Shown here one piece after another: positions 8,786 through 17,118 of a DNA stretch of 64,000 nt (the stretch's first letter is position 1; each line of letters begins with the position of its first letter). Where the stretch lies: NCBI RefSeq assembly GCF_031846565.1, contig NZ_JAVRHL010000001.1, positions 124,001 to 188,000 on the forward strand, given 5' to 3'. Position numbers and translations under genes: made by a program. This stretch comes from Tropicimonas_B omnivorans (GTDB lineage: Bacteria > Pseudomonadota > Alphaproteobacteria > Rhodobacterales > Rhodobacteraceae). The notes below the pieces were generated by a model. It was not told where the DNA came from and made no database searches. It saw only the letters and a list, made by a program, of their open reading frames with translations.

Positions 8786-9673
8786 ATGAGCGCCGAGGCC
8801 CTGATTGAGATCCGCCATGTCTCGCACACCTTCGACACCGCGAGCGGACCGCTGCAGGTGCTGAACGATCTGTCCCTCGACGTGCCCGAGGGCGGCTTCG
8901 TCGCCGTGGTCGGGCCGTCCGGCTGCGGAAAATCTACCCTCACGCGGCTGATATCGGGGCTGATGCGGCCGCAATTCGGCGAGGTGCGGATCGCTGGCGA
9001 GCGGGTGAAGGGACCGCGCTCCTCGGTCGGGATGGCGTTCCAGAACCCCGTTCTGCTCGAATGGCGCTCGATCCTGAGAAACGTGATGCTGCCGCTCGAG
9101 ATCGTCCGCAGCGGGCTGTCGCGAAAGGAGCAGGAGGACCGGGCGCGGTTCCTTCTGTCGCTCGTCGGTCTCGAGGGGTTCGAGGACAAGCGGCCCTCGG
9201 AGCTGTCGGGCGGGATGCGGCAACGGGCGTCGCTCTGCCGGGCGCTGGTCCACAAGCCGGACGTGCTGATCCTCGACGAGCCGTTCGGGGCGCTCGATGC
9301 GTTCACCCGCGAGGATCTGTGGCAGACGATGCACAAGGTTAAGGCCGAGGAGCCCTTTACCGCCGTCCTGATCACCCACGACCTGCGCGAATCGATCTTT
9401 CTCGCCGACCGGGTGGTGGTGCTGTCCGGCCGTCCCGCCCATGCGCAATACGTGCTCGACGTGCCGCGGGAGGGACCGCGCACGCTGGACGACCTCTACA
9501 CCCCGCGCGCTGCCGAAATGCTGGCGATCCTGCGTCACCAGATCGAGATCGCGCAAGGTCGCGCACCGGCCGACGAGGCGAGCGCGCGCCCGGCTCCCCC
9601 GCCGCCGGCTCCCGCCCCCTCGCCACCGGCCCCCGCCCCCGGCGAGCGCGCCACGCCGGAGACGCAAGCATGA
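8786..9673 (+). CDS. ABC importer ATPase, SsuB/TauB-like
   Basis: The 295-residue nucleotide-binding subunit has Walker A GPSGCGKST (43-51), signature LSGGMRQRASL, Walker B VLILDEPFGALD and a switch histidine in LITHDLRESI. It energises the permease encoded immediately downstream, whose start overlaps its stop by four bases (ATGA). The last 29 residues, from about 267, form an unusual Pro/Ala-rich tail with runs such as APPPPAPAPSPPAPAP that is not part of the family core. The ATG at 8786 follows AAGGACGAAG; an earlier in-frame ATG at 8726 lacks such a site. Confidence 0.9.
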   Translation: MSAEALIEIRHVSHTFDTASGPLQVLNDLSLDVPEGGFVAVVGPSGCGKSTLTRLISGLMRPQFGEVRIAGERVKGPRSSVGMAFQNPVLLEWRSILRNVMLPLEIVRSGLSRKEQEDRARFLLSLVGLEGFEDKRPSELSGGMRQRASLCRALVHKPDVLILDEPFGALDAFTREDLWQTMHKVKAEEPFTAVLITHDLRESIFLADRVVVLSGRPAHAQYVLDVPREGPRTLDDLYTPRAAEMLAILRHQIEIAQGRAPADEASARPAPPPPAPAPSPPAPAPGERATPETQA

Positions 9674-10431
9674 CCGCCCGCAGGATCGCCGTTCCCGTCC
9701 TCGCCGTGATCGTATTCCTGGCGCTCTGGGAGCTTCTCGTCTGGGCCAACGGCTGGCCCACCTACAAGATGGCGGCCCCGTCGGACCTCGGGCCGGCCTT
9801 CGTGGAGTATCTCGACCTGTTCCTCATCTACGGCTGGCAAACGCTCTGGCGCACCGTCGCGGGCCTTGCGCTCGCGGTGGTGTTCGGCGTCGCGGTCGGG
9901 ATGGTGATGGGCTTCTCGCGGACCATGCGGGACGCGCTCTATCCCCTGCTCGTCGGCTTCAACGCGGTGCCGAAGGCGACGGTGGTGCCCATCGTGGCCC
10001 TGATGTTCGTGGGCTGGCACGATTTCAACACCGTGCTCATCGCCTTCATGATCTCGTTCTTTCCCATCGCCGTGTCGGTCTCCATCGGCCTGTCGACGCT
10101 GGAGCCCGAATATCGCGACATCCTGCGATCGCTCGGCGCGTCGCAATCGACCATCTTCTGGAAGATCGCCCTTCCGAAGACGCTGCCGGAATTCTTCGGT
10201 GCGCTGAAGGTGGCGGTGACGCTGGCCTTCATCGGCACGAACCTGATGGAGATCGTCTCCCCCCACGGCCGCGGCCTCGGCGCGCTCTTCGACAGCGGCA
10301 AGACCAACAGCGACTACCCCCTGATGTTCGCGGTCCTGATCGCGCTCGCCGTGCTGGGGATCGTGCTCTACTACATCGTCGTCATTTTGGAGAAGACGTT
10401 CGCCGGCTGGGCGGAGCGACCCGCGGGATGA
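9670..10431 (+). CDS. ABC importer permease, SsuC/TauC-like
   Basis: The 253-residue inner-membrane protein has about six hydrophobic helices and the BPD_transp_1 EAA loop around LEPEYRDILRSLGASQSTIF followed by WKIALPKTLPEF, which contacts the ATPase. It completes the binding protein-ATPase-permease operon and overlaps the ATPase gene by four bases. The length and the single-permease arrangement match taurine, sulfonate and HMP/thiamine-precursor importers. The ligand is not determinable here. Confidence 0.9.
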   Translation: MTARRIAVPVLAVIVFLALWELLVWANGWPTYKMAAPSDLGPAFVEYLDLFLIYGWQTLWRTVAGLALAVVFGVAVGMVMGFSRTMRDALYPLLVGFNAVPKATVVPIVALMFVGWHDFNTVLIAFMISFFPIAVSVSIGLSTLEPEYRDILRSLGASQSTIFWKIALPKTLPEFFGALKVAVTLAFIGTNLMEIVSPHGRGLGALFDSGKTNSDYPLMFAVLIALAVLGIVLYYIVVILEKTFAGWAERPAG

Positions 10432-10510
10432 GCTGAACCGGGGCCCGAGGTCAGCCAGGGCACCGCGCAGCCGCCCCCTTGCGAATCCGGGCGCTTTTTC
10501 CTAAATGAGG

Positions 10511-10610
10511 CCTCGAGAGGTTGGCGCGGGCAGGCGCCTCGCCAACCCGGTCAGGTCCGGAAGGAAGCAGCCGAAACGAGCCCCGCTTGGGTCGTTGTCA
10601 GCCTCTCACC
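10511..10610 (+). ncRNA. ffs: Signal recognition particle RNA (4.5S, bacterial small type)
   Basis: The universally conserved SRP RNA domain IV is visible as GGTCAGGTCCGGAAGGAAGC at 10549-10568, followed by AGCC, with its GGAA tetraloop and asymmetric loop. Flanking arms pair to give one long hairpin: GAGAGG (10515-10520) with CCTCTC (10602-10607), and inner stretches such as CAACCCGG with the CTTGGGTCGTTG side. This RNA with Ffh protein targets membrane proteins co-translationally. Ends are approximate to a few bases. Its place just upstream of dnaX-ybaB-recR is an old conserved arrangement also seen in Bacillus. Confidence 0.93.
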
Positions 10611-10656
10611 CAATTCCCCTGTTCCCACCCTCGCCCTGCGCCTCTATCCTGACACC

Positions 10657-11046
10657 ATGCAGGATGGCGCTCCAGACGATCCCTCCGACGCCAAGACGGT
10701 CTGGGCCGAGCAGCGGACGGACTGGGCCGAGGACCGAACGGTTCTCGCCAACGAACGCACGTTCGCCGGATGGCTGCGCACCGGGCTTGCCTCGGTCGCG
10801 GTGGCGATCGGCCTGAAGGCGCTGTTCAGGGAGGCCGAGATCGACTGGCTGCCGCGGGCGATGGCCACGCTCTTCCTCGTCGCCGCCATCTGGATCTACT
10901 GGATCGCGCGGAACGCCGCGAGGCGGACGCAGTCCCGGCTCGACGCCCATGGCGCCGAGGCGCAGCCGACCCGGACCTACACGCTGACGGCAGGCATCCT
11001 CACGGTGGCGACGGTCGGCGTTGCGGTGGTGCTCTGGCGGCTCTGA
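10657..11046 (+). CDS. DUF202 (YidH-family) small membrane protein
   Basis: The 129-residue product has a charged N-terminus rich in Trp/Asp/Arg, the DUF202 signature LANERTFAGWLRTGLA near residues 30-45, and three predicted membrane helices, the last at the C-terminus (TLTAGILTVATVGVAVVLWRL). DUF202 proteins have no settled biochemical role. It lies between the SRP RNA and dnaX on the same strand, 91 bases before the dnaX start, and may be independent of both. Confidence 0.85.
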   Translation: MQDGAPDDPSDAKTVWAEQRTDWAEDRTVLANERTFAGWLRTGLASVAVAIGLKALFREAEIDWLPRAMATLFLVAAIWIYWIARNAARRTQSRLDAHGAEAQPTRTYTLTAGILTVATVGVAVVLWRL

Positions 11047-11137
11047 CGCGGAGGGTCCGGTGGACCTTGCCGCCCAGCCCCCGTACTCTCCGGCCCGAGC
11101 CGGACATCCCGGCCATACCGATCCGGGAGGACAGACG

Positions 11138-12937
11138 ATGAGCGAGCCCGGCTACCAGGTTCTGGCGCGCAAGTACCGACCGCAGACCTTCGCCGATCTC
11201 GTCGGCCAGGAGGCGATGGTTCGCACGCTGAAGAACGCCTTCGCCGCGGACCGCATCGCGCAGGCCTTCATCCTCACCGGCATCCGCGGCACCGGCAAGA
11301 CGACGACGGCCCGGATCATCGCGAAGGGGATGAACTGCACTGGCCCCGGCGGCGACGGCGGGCCGACGACGGATCCCTGCGGGACGTGCGAGAATTGCCG
11401 CGCCATCGCCGAGGGGCGGCACGTCGATGTCCTGGAGATGGATGCGGCGAGCAATACGGGCGTCGGCGATATCCGGACGCAGGTGCTCGACAGTGTCGCC
11501 TATGCGCCGAGTTCGGCGCGCTACAAGATCTACATCATCGACGAGGTCCACATGCTCTCGACCAGCGCCTTCAACGCGCTGCTCAAGACGCTGGAGGAGC
11601 CGCCGGCGCATGTGAAGTTCATCTTCGCGACGACGGAGATCCGGAAGGTGCCGGTCACGGTGCTCTCGCGCTGCCAGAGGTTCGACCTGCGCCGGATCGA
11701 GCCCGAGGACATGATTGCGCTGCTGCGGCGGATCTCCGATTCGGAAGGGGGAAAGATCACCGACGGGGCGCTGGCCCTCCTGGCGCGGGCCTCCGAAGGG
11801 TCGGCGCGCGACGCGACCTCGCTGCTCGACCAGGCGATCGGGCAGACGGATGCCGAGACCGATGCGGATGCGGTGCGCGCGATGCTGGGGCTGGCGGATC
11901 GCGGCCGCGTGCTCGACCTGTTCGATCTGATCATGCGCGGCGATCCGGCCGGGGCGCTCGAGGAGTTGTCCGGGCAGTATGCCGCCGGGGCCGACCCGCT
12001 CGCGGTCCTGCGCGACCTGGCGGAGGTCTGTCACTGGATTTCCGTGGCGAAGATCACGCCCGATTCCGCCGAGGACCCCACGATCACGCCCGATGCGCGG
12101 GACCGGGGCCGCCGGATGGCCGGTGAGCTTCCGATGCGTGTCCTGACCCGGATGTGGCAGATGCTGCTCAAGGCGCTGGACGAGGTGGCCAAGGCGCCGA
12201 ACGCGATGATGGCCGCCGAGATGGCCGTGATCCGCATGACCCATGTCGCCGATCTGCCGGCCCCGGATGAGCTCGTCCGCAAGCTCCAGGGCGGTCCGGA
12301 TGCGCCCGGCCCGAATGGCGGCGGCGGGCGGCCCGCGGCGTCTCAGGGTGCCCCCGCGCAAGGCGGTCCCTCCCAGAGCGCTCCGGCCCCGTCGGCGCAG
12401 TCCGGACCGGAGGCCCCCCGGGGCGCCGCACCGCCCCCCTCCGCCCCCCGCGGGACGGCCTACGGCGCCGCGACGGCGGTCAAGGCCCAGTCCGAGGATG
12501 CTCTCGCGCGGTACACGAGCTTCGAGCAGGTGGTCGAGCTGATCCGGCGGCACAGGGATGTGCAACTCCTCCTGGAGGTCGAGAGCGGTGTGCGCCTCGC
12601 CCGGTACTCGCCCGGGCGTATCGAGTTCGAACCGGCGGACGGTGCGAGCGTGGATCTCGCCCAGCGTCTCGGCCAGCGGCTCCAGGGCTATACCGGCGCA
12701 CGCTGGGGCGTGTCCGTCGTCTCGGAGGGCGGCGCGCCGACCATCGCCGAGGAGCGGGGCCGCCAGGAAGCGGAGCTGCAACAGGCCGCGCTGGAGCGCC
12801 CCGAGGTCCGCGCCGTGCTGGCCGCCTTTCCGGGCGCGAAGATCCATCAGATCCGCCCGCCCGAGGAAATCGCCGCGGAAGCGGCGGAAGCCGCGTTGCC
12901 CGAGGTCGAGGACGAATGGGATCCCTTCGAGGATTGA
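11138..12937 (+). CDS. dnaX: DNA polymerase III subunit gamma/tau
   Basis: The 599-residue clamp-loader ATPase starts with the hallmark YQVLARKYRPQTFADLVGQE. Walker A is GIRGTGKTT (about 48-56), a four-Cys zinc module follows (CTGPGG then CGTCENC), Walker B is IIDEVHML, and sensor 1 lies in FATTEIRKVPVTVLSRCQRF. A Pro/Ala-rich hinge (about 390-450) leads to the tau C-terminal domains. I saw no A-rich slippery heptamer of the E. coli type, so a shorter gamma form is not evident. The ATG at 11138 has GGGAGG upstream. It heads the dnaX-ybaB-recR group. Confidence 0.96.
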   Translation: MSEPGYQVLARKYRPQTFADLVGQEAMVRTLKNAFAADRIAQAFILTGIRGTGKTTTARIIAKGMNCTGPGGDGGPTTDPCGTCENCRAIAEGRHVDVLEMDAASNTGVGDIRTQVLDSVAYAPSSARYKIYIIDEVHMLSTSAFNALLKTLEEPPAHVKFIFATTEIRKVPVTVLSRCQRFDLRRIEPEDMIALLRRISDSEGGKITDGALALLARASEGSARDATSLLDQAIGQTDAETDADAVRAMLGLADRGRVLDLFDLIMRGDPAGALEELSGQYAAGADPLAVLRDLAEVCHWISVAKITPDSAEDPTITPDARDRGRRMAGELPMRVLTRMWQMLLKALDEVAKAPNAMMAAEMAVIRMTHVADLPAPDELVRKLQGGPDAPGPNGGGGRPAASQGAPAQGGPSQSAPAPSAQSGPEAPRGAAPPPSAPRGTAYGAATAVKAQSEDALARYTSFEQVVELIRRHRDVQLLLEVESGVRLARYSPGRIEFEPADGASVDLAQRLGQRLQGYTGARWGVSVVSEGGAPTIAEERGRQEAELQQAALERPEVRAVLAAFPGAKIHQIRPPEEIAAEAAEAALPEVEDEWDPFED

Positions 12938-13013
12938 GGCCCCGCGCGCCGATGCCCTTGCACTGACGCCGGGCAACACGCATTTCAGGGCGAACGCCAA
13001 CAGGAGACGATGA

Positions 13014-13358
13014 ATGTTCAAGGGACTCGGCCAATTCGGCGACATGGCCAAGATGATGAAACAGGCTCAGGAAATGCAGGGCCGCGTCACCGAGGTTCAG
13101 GAGAGGCTCGAGGAGATGGAGGTCACGGGCGAGAGCGGCGCGGGCCTCGTCAAGGCGACCTGCACCGCCAAGGGCAAGCTCACCGGGCTGGACATCGACC
13201 CCTCGATCTTCAATCCCGACGAGAAGGAAGTCGTCGAGGACCTCATCCTAGCCGCGATCAAGGACGCCCAGTCCCGCGCCAAGGAAACGTCGAAGGAGGA
13301 GATGGAGAAGGTCACCTCCGAGCTCGGCCTGCCGCCCGGCATGAACCTTCCCTTCTGA
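13014..13358 (+). CDS. ybaB: YbaB/EbfC nucleoid-associated protein
   Basis: The 114-residue protein begins MFKGLGQFGDMAKMMKQAQE and has the VKATCTAKGKLTGLDIDPS core and the C-terminal LGLPPGMNLPF tail typical of YbaB. The family forms tweezer-shaped dimers that bind DNA and is linked to nucleoid organisation and recombination. It sits 76 bases after dnaX with CAGGAGA ahead of the start, and recR starts 8 bases after its stop, as in most bacteria. Confidence 0.95.
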   Translation: MFKGLGQFGDMAKMMKQAQEMQGRVTEVQERLEEMEVTGESGAGLVKATCTAKGKLTGLDIDPSIFNPDEKEVVEDLILAAIKDAQSRAKETSKEEMEKVTSELGLPPGMNLPF

Positions 13359-13365
13359 GACCGGA

Positions 13366-13965
13366 TTGGACCGCCCGCCCTCCGATATCGAGGCGCTGAT
13401 CGAGTTGATGGCGCGCCTGCCCGGCCTCGGGCCGAGGTCGGCGCGCCGTGCCGTTCTGCGCATGATCAAGAAGCGCGGCCAGCTTCTCCAGCCGCTCTCG
13501 GAGGCGATGGTGAAGGTCGCCGCGACGGCACGGGAATGCGTCAATTGCGGTAATGTCGGCACGTCCGAACTCTGCGCCATCTGCGCGGATCCGCGGCGGG
13601 AGACGGGTGAGATCTGCGTCGTCGAGGATGTTGCGGATCTCTGGGCGATGGAACGCTCGCAGGTCTTCAAGGGGCGGTATCACGTCCTTGGCGGGACGCT
13701 GTCCGCGCTGGACGCGGTCGGCCCCGACGAGCTGCGCATTCCCCGCCTCGTCGACAGGGCGAAGACCGAGGAGGCGCGGGAGGTCATCCTCGCCCTCAAC
13801 GCGACGATCGACGGGCAGACCACCGCGCATTACATCGCCGGCGAACTCGAGGCCCTCGGCGTGCGGGTCACGTCGCTGGCGCAGGGCGTTCCCATCGGCG
13901 GTGAGCTCGATTACCTCGACGACGGAACGATCACGGCCGCGCTCAACGCCCGGAAATCCCTGTAG
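13366..13965 (+). CDS. recR: Recombination mediator RecR
   Basis: The 199-residue protein acts with RecO (and RecF) to load RecA on SSB-coated single-stranded DNA. It has the N-terminal helix-hairpin-helix LARLPGLGPRSARRA-like stretch (16-29), a zinc finger with Cys 58, 61, 70 and 73, and the Toprim domain beginning ICVVEDVADLWAMER. The best start is a TTG at 13366, eight bases after ybaB; no ATG aligns with the family N-terminus, so a rare start codon and translational coupling to ybaB are likely. It ends three bases from the convergent gene. Confidence 0.95.
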   Translation: MDRPPSDIEALIELMARLPGLGPRSARRAVLRMIKKRGQLLQPLSEAMVKVAATARECVNCGNVGTSELCAICADPRRETGEICVVEDVADLWAMERSQVFKGRYHVLGGTLSALDAVGPDELRIPRLVDRAKTEEAREVILALNATIDGQTTAHYIAGELEALGVRVTSLAQGVPIGGELDYLDDGTITAALNARKSL

Positions 13966-13968
13966 CCG

Positions 13969-14577
13969 CTACCACATCGACGCCTCGGCCCGCTTCGGCC
14001 AGGCCGCGTCGTAGGCCGCCCCGCCGACCTCCCCGTCCGAGGCGGCCGCAAGCATGTCTCCGGCGCTCGGCAGGTCCTCTGGGGCCGCCGTCTCGCCCCA
14101 GAGACCGGACCGCCGGATGGCGCGCGCGCACTGGAAGTAGACCTCGCCTATCGTCACGACGATGACCGAGCGCGGCCGCTTGCCGTCCCTCTCGAACCGC
14201 GCCGCAAGGTCCTCATCCAGCGTGACGATCGCGGTTCCGTTCACCCGGACGACATTCTCCGAGCCCGGCACCATGAAGGTGAGGGAGACGCGGCCGTCCC
14301 GCGCGATGTTCCTTAAGGAATCGATCCGGTTGTTCCCGTGCCAGTCAGGCAATGCGAGCGTTCCGGCATCCAGCGCCCGAACCACGGGGCCGTCATCGCC
14401 GCGAGGGCTCGCGTCGGTGCCTTCGGGGCCGATCGTCGCGAGGATGCAGAAGCGTGAAGCGTCGATCCAGTCGCGGTAGGGGCCGGTCAGCCGGCCGGTA
14501 ACCTTCTTCGTGGCCGCCGCGACGGGGGCGCCATAAAGCGTCTCAAGGTCCTCGATCCGGGCTGCGGCATAGCTCAT
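13969..14577 (-). CDS. Pyridoxamine 5'-phosphate oxidase-like flavin protein (split-barrel)
   Basis: The 202-residue product resembles the MSMEG_1061-type PNPOx-like family: FCILATIGPEGTDASPRGD near the start of the barrel, an LPDWHGNNRIDSLRNI segment, then VSLTFMVPGSENVVRVNG and SVIVVTIGEVYFQCARAI. Such proteins bind FMN, F420 or heme; the physiological substrate is unknown and it is not the vitamin B6 enzyme PdxH. It is the last gene of the ftsE-ftsX-acyltransferase operon and overlaps the acyltransferase stop by four bases. Confidence 0.8.
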   Translation of the reverse strand: MSYAAARIEDLETLYGAPVAAATKKVTGRLTGPYRDWIDASRFCILATIGPEGTDASPRGDDGPVVRALDAGTLALPDWHGNNRIDSLRNIARDGRVSLTFMVPGSENVVRVNGTAIVTLDEDLAARFERDGKRPRSVIVVTIGEVYFQCARAIRRSGLWGETAAPEDLPSAGDMLAAASDGEVGGAAYDAAWPKRAEASMW

Positions 14578-15311
14578 ACGACACGTCCTCTCAGCTCCGG
14601 CACACCGCCGGCCTCCTTCATCAGCGCATCGGATGCGCCCTCGATTCGCGCCTCGAGCGCGGCCATGAAATCGGAAACCTCCTGCCCGGGCGCGATCGGC
14701 TCCAGGAACTCGACCACGCCGAGCCCCTTTCTGCGCAGAATGCCGGCACGGGGCCAGAACAGGCCCACATTCGTCGCGGCGGGCACGCAGGTCTGGTTCA
14801 GCTCGGCATAGAGCACGCCGGTTCCGATCTTGTAGGGCATCCGCGCGCCCGGTGCGACGCGGGTCCCCTCGGGATAGATGATGAGCTGGCCGGGATCGAC
14901 GCGCCCGCTCTGCACCCCGTCCTTCATCTGCCGGATCGCGGCCGCGCGGCGCCCCCTGTCGACGGGAACGCAGCCGATGCGCATGGCGAACCAGCCGAGG
15001 ACGGGCGCGTGCCGGAGCGAGGCCTTCATGATGAATTTCGGTCGCGGCAGAACAGAGCAGAGCACGATGATGTCGAGGAAGGACTGGTGCTTCGAGGCAA
15101 TCAGAACTTCTCCCTGCGGCACCTTCCCGCGAACCTCCGTCCGGAGGCCGACCATCCAGCGCGCGGACCAGCGGACATAGCGGCAATAGGTGCGGATCCC
15201 GGCGGAGGCCCATTTGCGATCCCACGCGGCGAGCGGGAAGTAGTAAAGTCCCATCAATGCCATCGCGGCATACATCTGGATCACGAAGATCAGCGAACGG
15301 GCATATTGCAT
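14574..15311 (-). CDS. 1-acyl-sn-glycerol-3-phosphate acyltransferase (PlsC-like)
   Basis: The 245-residue membrane-associated enzyme should acylate lysophosphatidic acid to phosphatidic acid. It has an N-terminal hydrophobic segment (about 6-27), the catalytic HX4D motif in KHQSFLD (His75, Asp80), the FIMKASLRHAPVLGWF block and the PEGTR motif (147-151). It starts at the ATG at 15311, whose A is also the last base of the ftsX stop codon, so translation is coupled. Ornithine-lipid acyltransferases (OlsA) share these motifs, so the acceptor is not certain. Confidence 0.88.
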   Translation of the reverse strand: MQYARSLIFVIQMYAAMALMGLYYFPLAAWDRKWASAGIRTYCRYVRWSARWMVGLRTEVRGKVPQGEVLIASKHQSFLDIIVLCSVLPRPKFIMKASLRHAPVLGWFAMRIGCVPVDRGRRAAAIRQMKDGVQSGRVDPGQLIIYPEGTRVAPGARMPYKIGTGVLYAELNQTCVPAATNVGLFWPRAGILRRKGLGVVEFLEPIAPGQEVSDFMAALEARIEGASDALMKEAGGVPELRGRVV

Positions 15312-16213
15312 CAGGTGGCCTCCGAAAGGGCGCGGCGGGCGGCAAGGCGTGTCGCGCCATAGGCGACGGCGGCGGTGGCAGGCGGAACGAGCAGCAGGAG
15401 AGCCCATTGCGCCCCGCCGATGGAGAGCGACAGCCAGGCGGCCTCTCCGCTCCCCGCCCCGGCGGAGGGCAGCATAGCAAGAACGACGGCGGCCGCGAGG
15501 GTCCCCGCGCCGGCCCCTGCAAGGCCGCGCAGGGTGAAGCGGCGAACGAAGGCGCGGGCGATGAACGCATCCTCCGCCCCGACGAGGCGCAGCGTGGCGA
15601 TCACGCGGGCATTGGCGGCGAGTGCGGCCTGCGCGGCAAGGGCCACCATGGCCGCGACGGTCAGCGAGATGAGGAGCAGGCAGCCGAAGCCCAGAAGCCG
15701 CATCCGCCCGGCCGCCGCCACGAGCGGCGCGCGCCAGGCGGCGTGATCGTCGAGCACGGCCCCCGGCGCTTCGCCCGCCAGCCGCGCCGACAGGCCGTCC
15801 GAATCGAAGCCGTCGGCCGTCGCGACGACCTCGATCAGGACGGGCACCGGGAGGCTCTCAATCGGCAGGTCGGGCCCGAACCACGGCTCCAGCAAGGCGC
15901 GCTGCTCATCGGCGCCGAGCCTGCGTGCCGAGGCGACGCCGGGTGTCGTGTCGAGGACGGCAAGAGCGGCCACCGCCTGCGCCTCGACCTGACCGGAGGG
16001 GGCCGAGATGCGCACAGTCGCCGTCCGTGCCAGCGCGTCCGACCATGTCGAGGCCACCCGCCCGGCGGAGAGCGACAGGGCAAGCGCGAAGACCGCGAGG
16101 AAGGCCATGGCGGCGGATGCGCCGAGCGTGAGGCGCGCGGTGAACCCGGTCGGCGGCACCACGCGGTCCGCCACGCCGGACGGCCTGAAAAGACGCTTGA
16201 ATGGCGCTGTCAC
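15311..16213 (-). CDS. ftsX: Cell division protein FtsX
   Basis: The 300-residue membrane subunit of the FtsEX complex has a cytoplasmic N-terminus, a first helix near 30-50, a periplasmic domain (about 55-165) and three further helices in the C-terminal half, the FtsX/MacB permease layout. FtsEX couples ATP hydrolysis to septal peptidoglycan hydrolase control. The periplasmic domain is Ala-rich and poorly conserved, normal for the family. It overlaps ftsE by four bases and the acyltransferase by one. Confidence 0.85.
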   Translation of the reverse strand: MTAPFKRLFRPSGVADRVVPPTGFTARLTLGASAAMAFLAVFALALSLSAGRVASTWSDALARTATVRISAPSGQVEAQAVAALAVLDTTPGVASARRLGADEQRALLEPWFGPDLPIESLPVPVLIEVVATADGFDSDGLSARLAGEAPGAVLDDHAAWRAPLVAAAGRMRLLGFGCLLLISLTVAAMVALAAQAALAANARVIATLRLVGAEDAFIARAFVRRFTLRGLAGAGAGTLAAAVVLAMLPSAGAGSGEAAWLSLSIGGAQWALLLLVPPATAAVAYGATRLAARRALSEAT

Positions 16214-16881
16214 AGCTCCGCCCCCGCCGGAACCATCGTGCCGCCGCCGACGCGCAGGACGCGGGCGGAGACCTGCGCCTTGGCCTGCCGGATCAGCGTG
16301 AGGTCATGGGTGGCGACGAGGATCGTCTTTCCCATCCGGTTGAGCTCGACAAGGAGCGTGAGCAGCCGCAGGGACATCTCCCAGTCGACGTTCCCCGTCG
16401 GTTCGTCCGCGATGACGATCTCGGGATCGCTCATCACCGCCCGCGCCAGCGCCGCCCGCTGCCGCTCCCCGCCCGACAGTTCGGGAGGCAGCGCCCCCGC
16501 GCGGCGGGAGAGGCCGACCCAGCTCAAGAGGTCCTTGAGGTCCGCCCCGGAAGCCTCCCGCCCGGAGACGAGGAGCGGCAGCGCGACGTTCTCCGCGATG
16601 GGCAGATGGTCGAGGAACTGGCAATCCTGATGGACGAACCCGATCCGCCGCCGCATGCGCGCGACCTGGTCCCGCTCGATCCCGGTGACGTCCTTGCCGA
16701 AGAGGGAGAGGCGCCCGGCCGTCGGCCGGAGCTGAAGGTAGGCGAGCTTGAGCAGCGTCGTCTTGCCGGCGCCGGATGGACCGGTCAGGAAATGGAACGT
16801 CCCCGGCGCGATCCGGGCCGACACGCCGGACAGCAGCGCCTCTCCGCCGTAGCTGTAGGCCACATCGTCGAACTCAATCAC
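16210..16881 (-). CDS. ftsE: Cell division ATP-binding protein FtsE
   Basis: The 223-residue ABC ATPase starts MIEFDDVAYSYGGEALLSGV and has Walker A GPSGAGKTT (34-42), the FtsE-typical RRRIGFVHQDCQFLDH Q-loop region, signature LSGGERQRAAL and Walker B IVIADEPTGNVD with the switch histidine in LVATHD. It powers FtsX at the septum. It is the first gene of a four-gene minus-strand operon and diverges from the zinc-ribbon gene at 17119. Confidence 0.93.
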   Translation of the reverse strand: MIEFDDVAYSYGGEALLSGVSARIAPGTFHFLTGPSGAGKTTLLKLAYLQLRPTAGRLSLFGKDVTGIERDQVARMRRRIGFVHQDCQFLDHLPIAENVALPLLVSGREASGADLKDLLSWVGLSRRAGALPPELSGGERQRAALARAVMSDPEIVIADEPTGNVDWEMSLRLLTLLVELNRMGKTILVATHDLTLIRQAKAQVSARVLRVGGGTMVPAGAEL

Positions 16882-17118
16882 GCCAAGCGCCGTCCTTGCC
16901 CCCGCGGGCCGGGGGATCGTCCCCGAGGTGCCGCATCAGGCCTCTTCTGCACGGGACTTGTCTCTCTTTCAACGGCAGCCGGAGGGCGACGGTGCCTTTC
17001 GGCACTATTCCAAGGACTTCCGCGGCGCGCCGTGTTTGAAACCTCGCGCCGCGCTGATAGGTTCGAGTTCGAAACAAAGGTGAGCGGCGAACCGCGCCGC
17101 CGGCAAGGGTGCTTGAAG

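Noticed and set aside
11138..12937. Programmed frameshift in dnaX
   Set aside because: No A-rich slippery heptamer followed by a stem-loop was found in the hinge region.
13969..15570. A 533-codon minus frame apparently fusing the PNPOx-like gene with upstream sequence
   Set aside because: The N-terminal part is out-of-frame reading of the acyltransferase gene; the real start is the ATG at 14577, which overlaps the acyltransferase stop by four bases.
17036..17072. TTGAAA/TAGGTT promoter and TTCGA-TCGAA inverted repeat ahead of the zinc-ribbon gene
   Set aside because: Spacing is acceptable but both boxes are weak and the inverted repeat is short; not strong enough to list as a regulatory site.
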